From the NCBI GenBank assembly GCA_031841125.1, contig CM063106.1, forward strand, positions 72,900,101 to 72,964,100: a stretch of DNA of 64,000 bases, given 5' to 3'. The stretch comes from Acanthococcus lagerstroemiae. Its lineage: Eukaryota > Arthropoda > Insecta > Hemiptera > Eriococcidae. The translations under genes and the position numbers were made by a program. A model generated the notes under the pieces. It was not told the DNA's origin and did not search any database. It saw nothing but the letters and a program-made list of their open reading frames with translations. Shown here piece after piece: positions 32,760 through 44,836 of this stretch. The stretch's first letter is position 1. Each line of letters opens with the position of its first letter.

Positions 32760-33923
32760 ATAAATAAAAAAATAAAAAAAATATGAGATATTTGAAAAAT
32801 GTTCCGTTTATTACAGTCTAGGTACATCTACATAATGAGCACGAAGGATTCCTTTCTAGATACTACCACCCGATCTGCATAACTACAGTGCTTTAACCAG
32901 ATTTTTGGGCCCTTTCATAGTCACAGAAGTTGGTGACCACGCTTAGCTTGCTCTCTGATTGGCTTAGCAGAAATCAAGCGGCTGAACATTTTAAAAGACT
33001 GCCAAGGTCTGCAGATAAGGTTCTACTACTATGAAGTCTTCATAGAGGTAGGCACGTCGAATGTCGATATGCTACCGCTAAAGGATGAATGGCGCTTCCT
33101 CATGTAAACTGGTTGTATAATAGTGAAAGGAAATAATGAAGAATGGGATAATTAGCTGTTGGGATGGTGTGGTGGGACGTATGGCGATGCGCGCATGCCA
33201 AAGTGGCCCCTGAGACACCGCATCCCGGCCTTGGAAACTACCCTTTCGAGTATCGCATCAGTGGCCGGAGGGACGCTTTGGGCCGGCCCGAGTCCCTATT
33301 TTGTCTTTCGCTTCCGATGCGCGTATCCTGCGAGGGCCACTATGAGGTCCCCTACAGCCGGGCGCGTTTCCTCTTCACTCACCCCTCACTTCCTCGTCTT
33401 GGCGAATTTAAATTGCTTGACAATCTGTTCAACTCCTTAAGAAAAATGGCTATCCTGATGGCAAGCCTGCTCACGGTATTCTGTGCGGCCAAATTAAAGT
33501 ACCTAAATTAATAGTAACTCATTCGCTCTTATAAATCGACGTAGGATGTAGACACGTAGACTATCAGTAAATTTAAAACCGTTGGACGTAATTAACTTTC
33601 GTAGAATTGGGTTAACATGCGTTCGTTTCATCTGCTGTCGGGTGTCTAACTTGAAATCAACGCTCCGTGTTTCTTATTAGCGCTAATGATTCAGTATTTC
33701 TAAGTAATATAGCTTTTGCTAATTTGTCATCATCTGTTGACAGTATGACATGTACTTACATTACGGAGTGAAAAGTGAATAGAAAGATGCGTCACTCTTT
33801 TAGAATGCACGAGTATCCAGATAAACTCATAGACTACCTGCTGGTGATTTCAGTCGCTGCTGCTCTGATGTAACATTTATGCTTTTGACCATGTAGGTAT
33901 AGGTAATCCTTTTTATATTTCAG

Positions 33924-33954
<31 letters not shown>

Positions 33955-34884
33955 TTAGTTAAATAGTTAGTTAGAAACTCCGTTTAGAGTTATTTTTAAG
34001 AACGTAAACGCAGTGCTTAAATTAGTATGATAATAAATGCCTATTCAATTTTTTATTTACCCGGATACACGCACATTTATTCTGATATACTGAGAGTGTT
34101 TTGCCCAACCATCACGGTTTTTAAATACCATTCGTTATTTGTCATCTGATCCTTTTTCTTATTCTCTGTACTACAGAAAAACATTATCAGATTTTCCTCG
34201 AGACAGTAACAGCTGCAAGTAGTCTCAGAGACGTAGTAGAGTAAAATTATATTTTATCAGTAAAGTAAAAACTCATGAATCCATTGGCGGCAGTGTTATA
34301 CATGGATCATTTTACCTGTCGCGGAGTACAATTTTCCAACACTTTCTCTACTTTCCCTACATTATTAAACAAAATAAACAAAAATAACAATGAATATCAA
34401 ATAGGCCCTCTGAAGTGTCTGCCCCCCACTTAGCCACTGTCTTGGTTTCTTAACTTTTCTGGTCTGGTGTAGGTGTGCCTGCACTCTGGCCTCCTCCCTC
34501 GATGGGCCATCTTATTTCTTCGTGGGGTGTCCACCCCTTCTCCTCCCTCCGCTGAACCCTGTCGCTCCACGTTACTTCTTGCACATTATTTTTTGTGCTT
34601 TTATTATATTTTACGTATTTCATTTTTTCTTCTTTCTATTATTGTTAATTATGTTTCTTTTTTATCGTTAAATTTGCATTGTACTCATAAATTGTTTTTA
34701 AAGTATATGAGGAGCCCTATTTAATGGCATTTCTGCTGTGGATCCCCCACTATCTATAAAATAAAATACATAAGGGAATAAAAACTATCTCCTCTGTTAT
34801 CGCATCATATGGGGTTCTCTTTACACTTCGAGAAAATTTGTACTAATAGGACTTTAAATCAGAAAACTTATCCCATTAGCATTT
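32760..34884. other. Upstream of the GPCR; GC island, ATT repeat, possible LINE tail
   Basis: 33150-33440 is an isolated GC-rich patch with an open frame to 33511 (115 codons from 33164) of no known family. 33926-33957 is an ATT microsatellite. 34440-34760 is pyrimidine-rich then AT-rich and looks like a LINE 3' tail. No GPCR promoter element is certain. Confidence 0.4.
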
Positions 34885-35823
34885 GTGGTAGTGCAGTAAA
34901 TAAGGTCCCATTTTGTTGATACAGAGTTATCTGTACCAGCATATACTAGATAAAATGTCTGGCAAAAAGAGACCTTACGGAGCTCTCTAGCTCCAAAATT
35001 CGCCGAGATATGACTGGTAAAGTTGATATTTCAAAAAATCTGATTTTAGGGGAAATGCAATAATTTTTTTTTTTTTAAAGAAGAAAAATTACAAATTTAA
35101 AGTGACATATCTCAGAGACAACTGAAGCCAGCAAGCTTCGTGAGGTCTCATTTTCTTAGAAATTTTATAAAGTTATTCATTGACAAAGTGGGACCTTTTC
35201 TGAAAACTAATACGAAATGAAAGAGTTTAATTTCCAGTGATAACAAAACTGAATCGAGTGGGGGCGAAACAGAGAGGAGTTGGGTTCATGTTTTCGTCTG
35301 TAATGGACGAATGAAGGCAGGCAAAGAAAAACTGATAGCGCCACTCGAAAGAAGAGGTTTCTACCAAAATTGTTACAAATTACGATTTCCAGTAGAAAGG
35401 AAGAACATGCTTCTAAAAATTTTATTTATTCGAAAAAATGAAAACGAATGTGAGAAAATCATAATTTTGAAAAATTCATTAAACGATTAAGGAATAAGTA
35501 TGTAATGAACGTAATGAAAACGAATGTAATACTTAATGTAAAAAAATTCAGAAGTAGGTAAGTAATGTAATCGTAAGCAAAATAACTTAAATACTCGATG
35601 CAAATGATTTTTCGGATTGTATATTTTTGCCTCGGGGGGGGGGGGGGTACTGAGGTAGAAAAAAAAAACCTGTAAAACCATCAATTTTCCAATTTGGGCA
35701 GCTGCAATGAAGAGCTTAGGGTACACACTAACGGTTTCGACAGTTTTGACCTTGATTCGCCAAAATTGCGGTATCTCAAAAACTAGGATCGACAAAGTAG
35801 GACCTTATTCCCTGCACTGCCAC
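34885..35823. mobile_element. Inverted-repeat DNA element, 939 bp
   Basis: Ends GTGGTAGTGCAG...AATAAGGTCC at 34885 and its inverse GGACCTTATTCCCTGCACTGCCAC ending 35823 (given in parts) form an inverted repeat of about 33 bp. ATTT flanks both sides (34881-34884, 35824-35827). The interior has further GAGGTCTCATTTT and GGACCTTTT words. A G-run lies at 35634-35647. No transposase. Confidence 0.7.
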
Positions 35824-36311
35824 ATTTTGATATTTGATTGAATCTTCACTTTATCTCTAAATAAGTCATTGCCGTACTTTTATGCTCGGGGAAAAAATAT
35901 AGTATAGGAAATACTTTTACAGCAGCACCGGGACTGGTGAGAAGGGAACAAAGCCGGGCCTTCGGGCTGTCAAAATAGGTATGCAATCGCTTAACGACTC
36001 GTCAAGGAAAAACTGTTGGGTTCCGAGCGAGCTCAAGATCCAATATATTCTTTGGAATAGAAATGAAAAATAAGTTTTGAATTTTAACAATAATCAGCTT
36101 TGAAAGTTTCATCTTTGTTTTAGTACAATAATAATTCCAATATTCAAGTTTCGTCCAAAAGGTATTAAAATTTAAAATCCTTCAACATGATTCCGGACTC
36201 ATTACAGACTATTCCATGCCTTATATGGACTCTTTACGACTTTTCCAGCTTTATTTGAGACTCGTCAAGATTCTTCAAGACTTTTATCAAACTCGCTGAG
36301 ACAATCTTAAG

Positions 36312-36486
36312 CAAGGGCATATATAGTGGGGGGGGGTTCACTCCGCGTAGCAAAAAAAATCAACGACTTACGTTTATAAGAATAGAAACTTAAGAAGTGA
36401 AATAAGCATATGTCTTTCATATAAGTACGGTACATACCTTTAGATCTCGACCTCTCCCCCTTGTAACAAAGCTATCTACGCCCGTG
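36312..36486. mobile_element. hAT-type MITE, 175 bp
   Basis: Ends CAAGGGCATATATAG and the inverse of CACGGGCGTAGATAG (11 of 15 match), with a perfect 8-bp duplication ATCTTAAG at 36304-36311 and 36487-36494. Confidence 0.85.
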
Positions 36487-37095
36487 ATCTTAAGACTGTT
36501 TCAGATTTGTATGAGAATCTTTGAAACGTGTTAAAGACATTTCAAGATTCGTACTCAAATAAAATACTTTGCAGACTTTTGAGGCTTTTCCATTACTTAA
36601 AAATCTTCAAAACGTTAGGTATTAAGACTTTTCCAGACATATTTTTGTTTCTTCAAAACCTGTCCAGGCTTGCTTAAAACTATCTTTGAAGCCTCTTTGA
36701 ACTTATTTGAGACTATTCCACAGGATCTTGGGAGACTTTTTTAGTTTTCTTCAGGTTTGCTCGAGACTCTTTCAGATTCATTTTGCGGCTAAAACGTGCC
36801 GAAAAGGTTTAACAGGTTTGAAGAAGCGTCCCAGAATATCAAAGAGTATATTAAACACATTCAAAGAGTTTCTTCAAAAGTTTCAGTCAGGCTCAGAATA
36901 GTCCTAAAAAGTTCAATCAAGCCTTGATTAGAAATAAGTTTGGAAGAATCTTATAAAGATAGCCCTAGCCTTATCTGGAAGAGTCTTAAAGAAGTCTTGA
37001 AGAGTTCCAGAGAAGTTTTGTAGAGTGTTGAAGAAGTCTTATAGAGGTTAGAACAACTTTTTAAATGCTTGAGTGTCAAAGAGTCTTAAGCTTTA

Positions 37096-37183
37096 GGGGG
37101 CTTTGCCCCCTGGCCGCTTCGCGGCCCAGCCCGCCCGCCGTCACTCGCTTTGCTCGTACCGGCCTTATTCGGCGCTTCGCGCC
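37096..37183. repeat. Cluster of perfect triloop hairpins
   Basis: GGGGGC-TTT-GCCCCC at 37096-37110, GGCCGC-TTC-GCGGCC at 37112-37126 and GGCGC-TTC-GCGCC at 37171-37183, plus an imperfect one near 37143-37156. All share a GC-TTT/TTC-GC centre. They lie near the polarity switch of the surrounding repeat. Confidence 0.75.
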
Positions 37184-37264
37184 TCGCCCAACCGCCACAG
37201 TCCTCAGTGTTTGGTCTGAAACTTTTGTTCCTGAGTTGAGGTTTGCTTTGTGCTTCTTTTGCTC

Positions 37265-37770
37265 CCCTTCTATCAGCGGTTCTCAATCTTCCACCATGAA
37301 CCCCCGTCCATCCTTTCTTCATCACGAGCCTCCTCCTCCTCCACCACGACCCCCTCGTTGACCATGGTTGCTCTCCGCCTCCACGGTCACACCTCAACAG
37401 TCGCAGCCCTCCTCAGCCACAAACTCCTCCCCCACAATGACCATAGTCCTCCACCTGGTCTGATCACCCTCTTCCACCCCGAGTGCCCTCCATTAGGACC
37501 ACGCCTTTCGACCACCCCACGCCACTATGGCCTTCATTTCTGTTCACGTACCACACCCCCACCAAGACCTCTTCACCCATCACTACGACCTCCCCAATGG
37601 CGGCCTTAGTCCCTCTCTACAGCCTTCCCTTTCCGCGGCTCCATCACCCTCGGCCTCCTCGCTCAACCACCACGAAGATCCCCTGGTCCTCCAACCAGGG
37701 CCCTCCTCCCCCTTCAGGAGTTCCCTTCTCAACCACGAACCCCCTCCTGGGGTAGGCTACCCCTGGCAAT
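37265..37770 (+). repeat. G-poor, C-rich degenerate tract
   Basis: Repeated CCACCACGACCCCC/CCACCATGAACCCCC-like words give a strong C over G bias. Open frames exist in all three + frames (up to 119 codons) only because of the composition; I do not call a protein. Confidence 0.6.
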
Positions 37771-38334
37771 CCGCAGCGATTTGTGATCTTCAAGATTATG
37801 GGTAATTATGTCATTTTATGTTATTTTATGTCTTATTATGTCTTAAAACATGGAGATCTTTTATGTTAAAACAGATTATGTCCTTAAAAGTAGCTGATCT
37901 GCCCCTGAAATTTTTCTAATTTTTAGATAGGCAACCCGCAGTGAGTTTTTTCAGGAGGGGGTAGGGGGAGGGGGAGTTTTGGTTTTTAATATTATAGAGA
38001 GTTATTTCATTATATGTCTTTTTATGTCTTATTATGTCTGTTATGTCTTAGACGAAGGCCGGGATTTAGATATCAGGTTCCTTGGAGTTTTTTTTTCAGG
38101 AGGGGGGGGGAGGAGTTTGGGTTTTTAGTATATAGAGAGATTCTTTATGTAGGGTGTACAGATTCACAATTTTTTCTTCTTTAATCCAGAGCGTTTTCGG
38201 TTGTTACGCCATCTTCAGTGGAGTACCCTCTGTCTAAAAAAAAACTTGAATAAATCTGTAAGTTATAAAAGTTGTGAATACGTAAACAGACCAGGGACCA
38301 GGGAGAGGCTTAATATGAGTCCGAACCGGCCTTA
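37771..38334 (+). repeat. TTATGTC-rich stretch
   Basis: Runs of TTTTATGTCTTATTATGTC words at 37800-37885 and 37990-38055, separated by G-rich blocks. Function unknown. Confidence 0.5.
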
Positions 38335-38509
38335 GAGATAGCTTGAAACATGTCCGGAAGAATTTTAAAGAAATCTTGAAAAGTCTGAACAAGTTTATTA
38401 GGAAAATCTTGAATTAGAGAATTATAAACCTGTGGGGCTGAGTCTCTAAGAGTCTGAAAGAGCCTTAAATAGGTAACGGTACACGAAATAACTCAGTGGG
38501 CCTAAAAAG

Positions 38510-38725
38510 CAACAGCGGCAAGAGGGGGTGCAAAAGGTGCATTCGCACCGAGCTCGAACTTTATTCAAGGGCGCGTAAAATTTGGTTTCAAGTAAAGAAA
38601 ATGAAGGTCGACTATCAGAAGCAAATCCTCAACAACTAAAAATAAAATAAATTAAAAACAAAAAAATAAAAAAAAAACACTGCAGAATTATTGCACTGAG
38701 TCCCGCTCAGCTCTCGCCGTCACTA
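38510..38725. mobile_element. hAT-type MITE, 216 bp, relative of 24474-24679
   Basis: Perfect 8-bp duplication CTAAAAAG at 38502-38509 and 38726-38733. The ends CAACAGCGGCAAGAG and the inverse of TAGTGACGGCGAGAG match imperfectly. Internal blocks GGGGGTGCAAAA and TTATTGCACTGAGTC match the reverse complement of 24474-24679. Confidence 0.85.
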
Positions 38726-39680
38726 CTAAAAAGAAATCTTGGAAACCTTAATAAAATCACCGAAAATTCTTAAAAATAATTTTGATCAAGCCAAGGTTAG
38801 TTTTGAAGTAGTCCGGAAGAATATTAACAAATTTTAAACATGTCTTGAAGAAATCTGGAAGAAAGTACAGCTTTTCTTAAAAAATCTTTAAAAAAACTGA
38901 AAATGTTTTAAACACGTTTGGATGCGTCTTTCAAGTCTGAAATTAGTCTGTAAGAGTCTCAGTTCAGGAATAAAGGTATTTTGGTGTCTTTTAAAAAGTC
39001 TTGAAAATCTCAAGGAATTCTAAAAAAATCTTGATCGCGCCTGTGAGATAGTCTTGAACTAATCCGGAAGAGAGTTAATAAATTTATGTATTGAAAAATC
39101 TTAAAGGAGCTAAAACTTTGTTCCAAATATTTTCATCAAAGCCTTAAAGAATCTTTTAGTGTCTTAAGCACGACTGGATGTATTTCTCAAAGTCTAAAAT
39201 AACCTATAAGAATCTTAAATAAATACCTCTTGTACAATAAAAATTAATACTTCGGCGAGTCTAAAAAAAAGTCTTGAAATTCTCAAAGAACACCAAAGAC
39301 ATCCAGAGTCTAAAGAAATCTCGATCATGCCTGGGATAGTCTCGAAATAGTCTCGAAAACTGTTAAAAGTCGTAAACATGTTTAAGAAATCTTAAAGGAT
39401 GTAGACATCTACCTCAAAAATTTTGAACAAAGCATTCAAAAGCCTCACAGAATACTACAGTCGTCCGGATAAGTCTCCAAATGTATGAAATCAGTTTAGG
39501 TCTCTTACATAGGTAACGGTTCAGAGACAGAGGCTGTAGCAAGTCTAAAAGAATGTATTGAAAATCGTAGTTCTGAGTCTTGAAAAGTTTTGACTGGGCT
39601 TGAGAGAGTCTTGAACTAGTTCGGACGAGTAATTAACAAGGCCTAAACATGTGAAAAATCTTAATAAAGCTTGGAGCCCG

Positions 39681-40852
39681 AAACGTGAAAAAATCGGGAA
39701 CGGCATTTATGACTTCCCAATATTTCCCTGTGTAATTTTGCTCACATTATCTTTCAACCAGTAGCATTCTAAAATTGGGAACATCATCAAGGCACATTCT
39801 ACCCAAATATGTTCGTCGAATAAAATTCAAAATTTTGTTATCACAAAGGGAAGGGAATGTTTCAGATATTTTCTCCGCTAGAGCTTATCTTTTATCAAAA
39901 AAAAAACTTGGGCTTAATATTTGGTGTTACGAAGCCAGTGAAACTCAAAGGTCAGCTGTGTGGGAAGGGGGCAAATGGAAACACGGTTCTCATTATTCTG
40001 TTTACTAGAAATATTTACGACACATGAAATTTCAGGGTACACCGTCTATAACTGAATCAGTCTGGTGCATGAGAATAGCCCTCCTAGACCGGCCTCCAAC
40101 TTGAATAACAACTTCAAGCGTATCTCAGCATGCTGTAATTTAGATGTATAAATACGAATATTCAAGAATGCCCGGTAGGAAATAATCCGATGCAAAGATT
40201 AAGTAATTTTGAGTATTCTCGGAATAATTTCAACCTTTAGGAGAATCTGTTGCGAAGAATTCCAGTTATTAAAAATTGGCTAATATGAGGAATAATTTTA
40301 TTCACGACAGCACGAGTAACCTTAAATACGAAACACTGAGAAGAGATGAAGGTATCTACAGCATGGCGTGAATACAGGGGGATTCGAAAAGTTGTATACA
40401 CATTCACACGCACCTGAAATTGCAGGCAGCGCTCATATTTCTGAATTACCCGATAGAAAAACTAAATAATAGTGTCTCCATTTACTTTGAAAGCCGGAAA
40501 CCATGCCGTCCGAGAAAATTGATTGTGTTTGATGACTAAATTAAATAGCTTGGCATGAGACGAAATATACCGGAAACTGGGTTTTTTAGTTTTAGTTTAC
40601 GTATGATTATTAGGCCAACCTTGATAGTTCAATCGGTGTCAGGAGATTCGCAAATATACGAGTACGATGCATTCCAATTTAATTTAATAGCTGTATTTAG
40701 GACCGATGCTAATAATATGTCTCCGCATGGGGGAGGGGGGAATAGACTACGAATGAAATTTGTAAAAACTTCGTAAAATGCCGATTGCTGTACGCCACGT
40801 AGTGTGGAGCAATCTACGCTGTCGAAAACCCATATTAACGTATGGATCAAGG
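39681..40852. other. No gene or repeat recognised
   Basis: Ordinary AT-rich sequence. Short open frames at 39775 and 40555 show no family features. Confidence 0.45.
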
Positions 40853-41850
40853 GGCCTCAAAAGGTAATATAAATTTCACTGTATTCAGAAAAATGTATTA
40901 ATTTTTTTTTTAAATAAATGAATAAACAAATAATTATTCCAGGTCCATTGCCATGATTCTTTAGAAGAGGGGGCTCACTGAGGGCTCGTCAAGGACACCT
41001 AAATTATGAATTTTTCCTAACACGGAGACAGCCGGATAGTGAAATTTGTTTGGAAGGAACTTTTTTCGGAGTTTTTTGATATTTGAAATTCTTTTAGAAG
41101 CATTGCACTCTGGAATCCATCCTTTTCTCAAAGTGTGCCACTGACTCACGTATAATATGTCCGTGGGTGTCTGTAAAAATTAGCCTCTAACTCTATATCT
41201 TACTTTGTCTGTTGGAACTCGGATTCAATATTACAATACAAAATGAGGTACCTGTTAGGGGTCTGGTTGGCCGAGTGGATAGCGCGTTGGTCTTGGAATC
41301 CGGAGGTCCCGGGTGCGAGCCCACGTAGCAACTCGCCAGATTTCGACCTAGATCGGTTTTTCGGCCTGAAGGGAAGAGGGCTAAGATAGGCTAAGACAGT
41401 CCTAACAGCCTCCCCGACGTCTCTGAAGTAATGCTCGAAAGGGCGGATTTCAGGGTTCGGGTTGAAAGCAAATTAGAAAGAGAGAGGTACCTGTTATTTT
41501 CTCCAATTTTTTACTTTTGCCCTAATTTTTTTCAGGTTTTCAATATTTTTTTTGACGTGCAAAAAAAAAATTAAATTAAAAATCATCTAAAAAAGACTCA
41601 GATTGATCGAGGGAAGCTAAAGATTAATAGAAAAGAAGTTCCTTTCAAACGAATTTCACTACCCTTCTCTCTCCTTGTTAGGAAAAATTCATAATTTGGG
41701 TGTCCTTTGGTGAGTCCGCAGTGAGCCCCCTTTCTAAAGAATCCTGGCTACGGGCTTGGAAAAATTATTGGTTAATTTGTTTATTAAAAAAATAAGTTCT
41801 TCTACATACAGTGAGGTTTCTCCTTAGCCCCCCCCCAAACTACGGGCCTG
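40853..41850. mobile_element. Long inverted-repeat element split by a SINE
   Basis: Left arm about 40853-41065 is the inverse of right arm about 41625-41840. Shared blocks include GATTCTTTAGAA, GGGGGCTCACTG, AAATTATGAATTTTTCCTAA and TTTCACTGTAT. The right end reads inward CAGGCCCGTAG, hAT-like. The left end is decayed and no target duplication was found. Confidence 0.65.
41258..41483 (+). mobile_element. tRNA-derived SINE, best copy, 13-bp target duplication
   Basis: Head GGGGTCTGGTTGGCCGAGTG includes an A box (about 41268-41279). The B box GGGTGCGAGCC is at 41311-41321. A tRNA-unrelated body follows with GATCGGTTTTTCGGCC, and the tail is GTTGAAAGCAAATTAGAAAG. Flanked by GAGGTACCTGTTA at 41245-41257 and 41484-41496. 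The head resembles a tRNA-Leu/Ser type D arm. No poly(A). Confidence 0.9.
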
Positions 41851-42373
41851 CATTTTTCGTCAGTTACGTACAATATGTGCTAAAAATTCAAAATATAAGC
41901 TGAAAATTCCTGGCAATAATTCATTATTTATGTATTATTTCTAAAATTAGAAGAACTTTGTACTCCTGAACATTTAATTTGCTTTATTAATGGACATAAT
42001 AGGTAAGCAATACAGATAATTTTTTCCCTGGCTCCACTCGCGAATCTCCACCTTTATTCGTTACCGTCTACCCCTTGATATGAGAGGCTGGCTACGAGCT
42101 ATATAAGTTGGTGTCTCAGTATACACTACTTAACTTCTACAAGGTGACCTAAGTTAATGTAAACAAAAATTAAAAATTTTATAAATTAAAAAAAAAACAA
42201 CAACAACTAATGACGAAAGTGATTTTAGACAATTTAAATTTCAGAAGAAAAATGTACGAAAAAATTCTCAGTTTAGGCAATAATTGAAAATTTATCAGAG
42301 AAATGATAATGTGAAAAAGGGAGATGGTGAAAACTTGTGAAAAAAAGTGAAATCTAGAAATGTGAATCATTAC

Positions 42374-42823
42374 CAGTGTTGCTAGATTCAGTTTTTGAAA
42401 ACGTATCAGTTCATCATAAAAAAAAGGACCGAAAAAACACTTTAGAACTCAATTTTACCACAGGAGACCAAAAAGCCCCGAAAAAGCAATGTCGCTAGAT
42501 TTTGCAAAAATAGACCAGACGGACCGAACCCAAGTAATGGTATTCATGTCTCATGATACGAAATAAAGAGATAATTGCCTGTATGTTGACTTCCAGACTC
42601 CCTCCCCCCAGAGCCCAGAGGTGTGGAAAGTTCATGTTTTGCGAGTATGTTGAAGTGAAAGAAAAGAACAATTTTTCTGTTTCCATTATAAATATTTACA
42701 AATTTAGAGAAAGGACCAGGAGGTGGATCAAAATATTGAGTGGACCAGAAAACGGACTAAAATATTTCAAAAATTTTCCGAGTCCCCAAATTTGGTCCAT
42801 GTGGATCCGATGTGACAACACTG
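42374..42823. mobile_element. Possible hAT-type element with GGACC words
   Basis: Ends CAGTGTTGCTAG and the inverse of CAGTGTTGTCAC share their first eight bases. Interior words GGACC/GGACCA/GACCAG recur. The flanking 8 bp do not match. The rest of 41851-43804 has a GA-rich microsatellite (43055-43117) and no gene. Confidence 0.4.
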
Positions 42824-43054
42824 AAACTTATCTAATGCTTTCATTTTATTTATTTATTTCTCTCTCCACACAGCTCTAGTGGCCATTTATGGGAGATGGA
42901 GGGGACGTACAGTTATAGATATACATATAAGAATACAATAAAGGATCTTAGAGAAAAAAGAAAAATAATAATAATAAAGTAAAAGCAAAAATTAGGATGT
43001 AATTAGAAAAACCATATTGGGCTATAGCGTGAGGCAAGAAACTGAATATGAGGC

Positions 43055-43117
43055 AAGAGAGAGACAGAGACAGAGAGAAAAAAAAGAGAGAGCGAGAGAG
43101 AGAGAGAGAGAGTGAGG
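43055..43117 (+). repeat. GA-rich microsatellite
   Basis: AGAGAGA and GACAGAGACAGAGA runs interrupted by a short A-run. Confidence 0.85.
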
Positions 43118-43804
43118 GGGGATAAGGAGACGACAAGGATGGAAGATAAATAAAGGAGGGGAGAAATGAAGGGGAAAGAGTTGAACGGCTGTGCTAGGAG
43201 AATAGCAATTTAAGGTACAACAGGTGCCAATCTGAGAGAGAAATGTAAAAAATCGAAGACATTTAGCATTTAATTCAGTAGGGTGAGGATAGACATGGAA
43301 ATATCAAAAATCATCGGAAGGTAGGCCCAAATTCGTCAAAGGGGGACTTTCCCTAGCCACCTCCCTCCAGTTACGAGCCTGTATGTACATGAATCTACGT
43401 GGGTAACTTAATTATGAAATGTATCGACAATTCCCTGGTAGAGCATCAGGAACCACAATAATGTATTCTAGAAAAAAGATCAAAAATACATTTACATGAA
43501 ATATGAAAATTCAAATTAAAGCCAATCGCTTTTTTTTTGTCATGAAATGTCGAAAAAAGTCTACCCCGACGCAAATGGTATAGATAGAGGGGTTCTGGGG
43601 GTTTGGGTCCGCCCAGCCGAAAATAGGTCTGTATTAAGAGCTATGTGATGTAAATCATGGGGAGAGGATGTAAAGGTCAGGCAATACAGGGGATTAATCT
43701 TTAGTCCCCTCCCTCATAACAGAGCTATTTCGCTCTGCCCCGACCGTCAATTTCGGTACCGGTGACGAAGCCAACGATTAAAAAAAAAGAAAGGAAAAAA
43801 AAAG

Positions 43805-44828
43805 GGTAAAATTGCAGTTTAGGGTCCCCTTACCGATCGGAATTTTCTTTATATATTCTGAATCTGCTTTCGAAGTAAAACTAGAAACTATAAATTTTAA
43901 AGCGCGCTTGAATTTTTTTCGGTTTTAAAAAAGCTCTGAAATTTTGAAGTTTCACTATATTGCTGGACTAAAATAATCGGTGTGTTCTACGTACTTCAGT
44001 AAAGGGTGTGTGACCCTAATCTGCAAATGAGCATGATGTATTCTGTTATTTTAAGAACTACACCAAACTAATTCCCCACTAGTAAACTCTACATCCCCTC
44101 CCCCCTCCAAAATGTTCACTCCTAGTAAAAGCACCAGCTGTGGTAAGGTAAGTCCACCGGCGCTTACCAGTTGGTGAACGAACGAAGATGACAATTTTTT
44201 GAAGGGAGCTTGCTTCTAGCTGAGTTCCTGTGAAATAAAAGAAATCGATTTCATAAAGATATCGATATTTGACATTTCATGTCTGTGCTTTGGCACATAG
44301 AAAAAATTTGAAACAAACTCCACCTTAAAGCGTTACTTTAGCGTCCGTAACGCTTCCCCTGTAACGCTCCCCCGACACGAATTCAGTGGTTCTTGACATT
44401 TTCATATGTCTTTGCCTTGGCACATAGAAAATATTTCAAATAACGTTAGTATAGCGCCAGTAACGCTCCCCTAACGCGAGTTCAGTAGTCGAAATTTCCA
44501 TGGAAATTAATTTTTTTCTTCCAGTCACGGGTATACTTGAGCGAAAACCCTAACTCCAGCCATGTGCTTATTGATCTTGATCTTTGCTGTTCATATCGAT
44601 GTTTAAAAATATCGCCAGCTGTAGTATTTCTGCCGAACTGTACTATGTAAGTAATGTACATGCAATGCAATAGTAAAACTTGAACTTTCAGAGCTTTTAT
44701 AAAATCGAAAAACACTCAAACACGCTTTGAAATTCGTAGTTCCTAATTCACCTACTTTGAAAGCAGATTCAGAATAAATATAGAGAAAATTCCGATCGGG
44801 TAAGGTAACCCTAAACTGCAATCTTACC
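43805..44828. mobile_element. Inverted-repeat DNA element, 1024 bp
   Basis: Arms of about 150 bp: 43805-43960 against 44678-44828. Shared blocks are GCAGTTTAGGGT, CGATCGGAATTTTCT, TTCTGAATCTGCTTTC and AAAGCTCTGAAA. The first and last bases read GGTAA and TTACC. The flank AAAAAAAG on each side (43797-43804, 44829-44836) could be an 8-bp duplication but is low complexity. The interior has a tandem pair (about 44280 and 44405) with GGCACATAGAAAA and TAACGCTCCCC words. Confidence 0.7.
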
Positions 44829-44836
44829 AAAAAAAG

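Larger units (their letters stand above)
36180..39680. repeat. Long degenerate repeat that reverses polarity
   Basis: From 36180 to about 36780 the + strand is rich in AGACT...TTCAAGACTTTT-type words. From about 36830 to 37080 and 38335 to 39680 it is rich in the reverse words (AAGTCTTGAAGAGT, GTCTTGAAAA). Units are about 20-35 bp and heavily diverged. It is interrupted by two MITEs (36312, 38510), hairpins (37096) and a C-rich tract (37265-37770). It codes for nothing visible. Confidence 0.65.

Noticed and set aside
33159..33511. GC-rich 115-codon open frame as a gene
   Set aside because: No start context, motif, splice site or family resemblance; two overlapping frames are open.
37250..37805. 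Overlapping proline/serine-rich open frames of 90-119 codons
   Set aside because: They lie in a G-poor C-rich tract and all three + frames are open at once; composition explains this.
42948..43136. Ser/Leu-rich - strand open frame
   Set aside because: Complement of the GA microsatellite.
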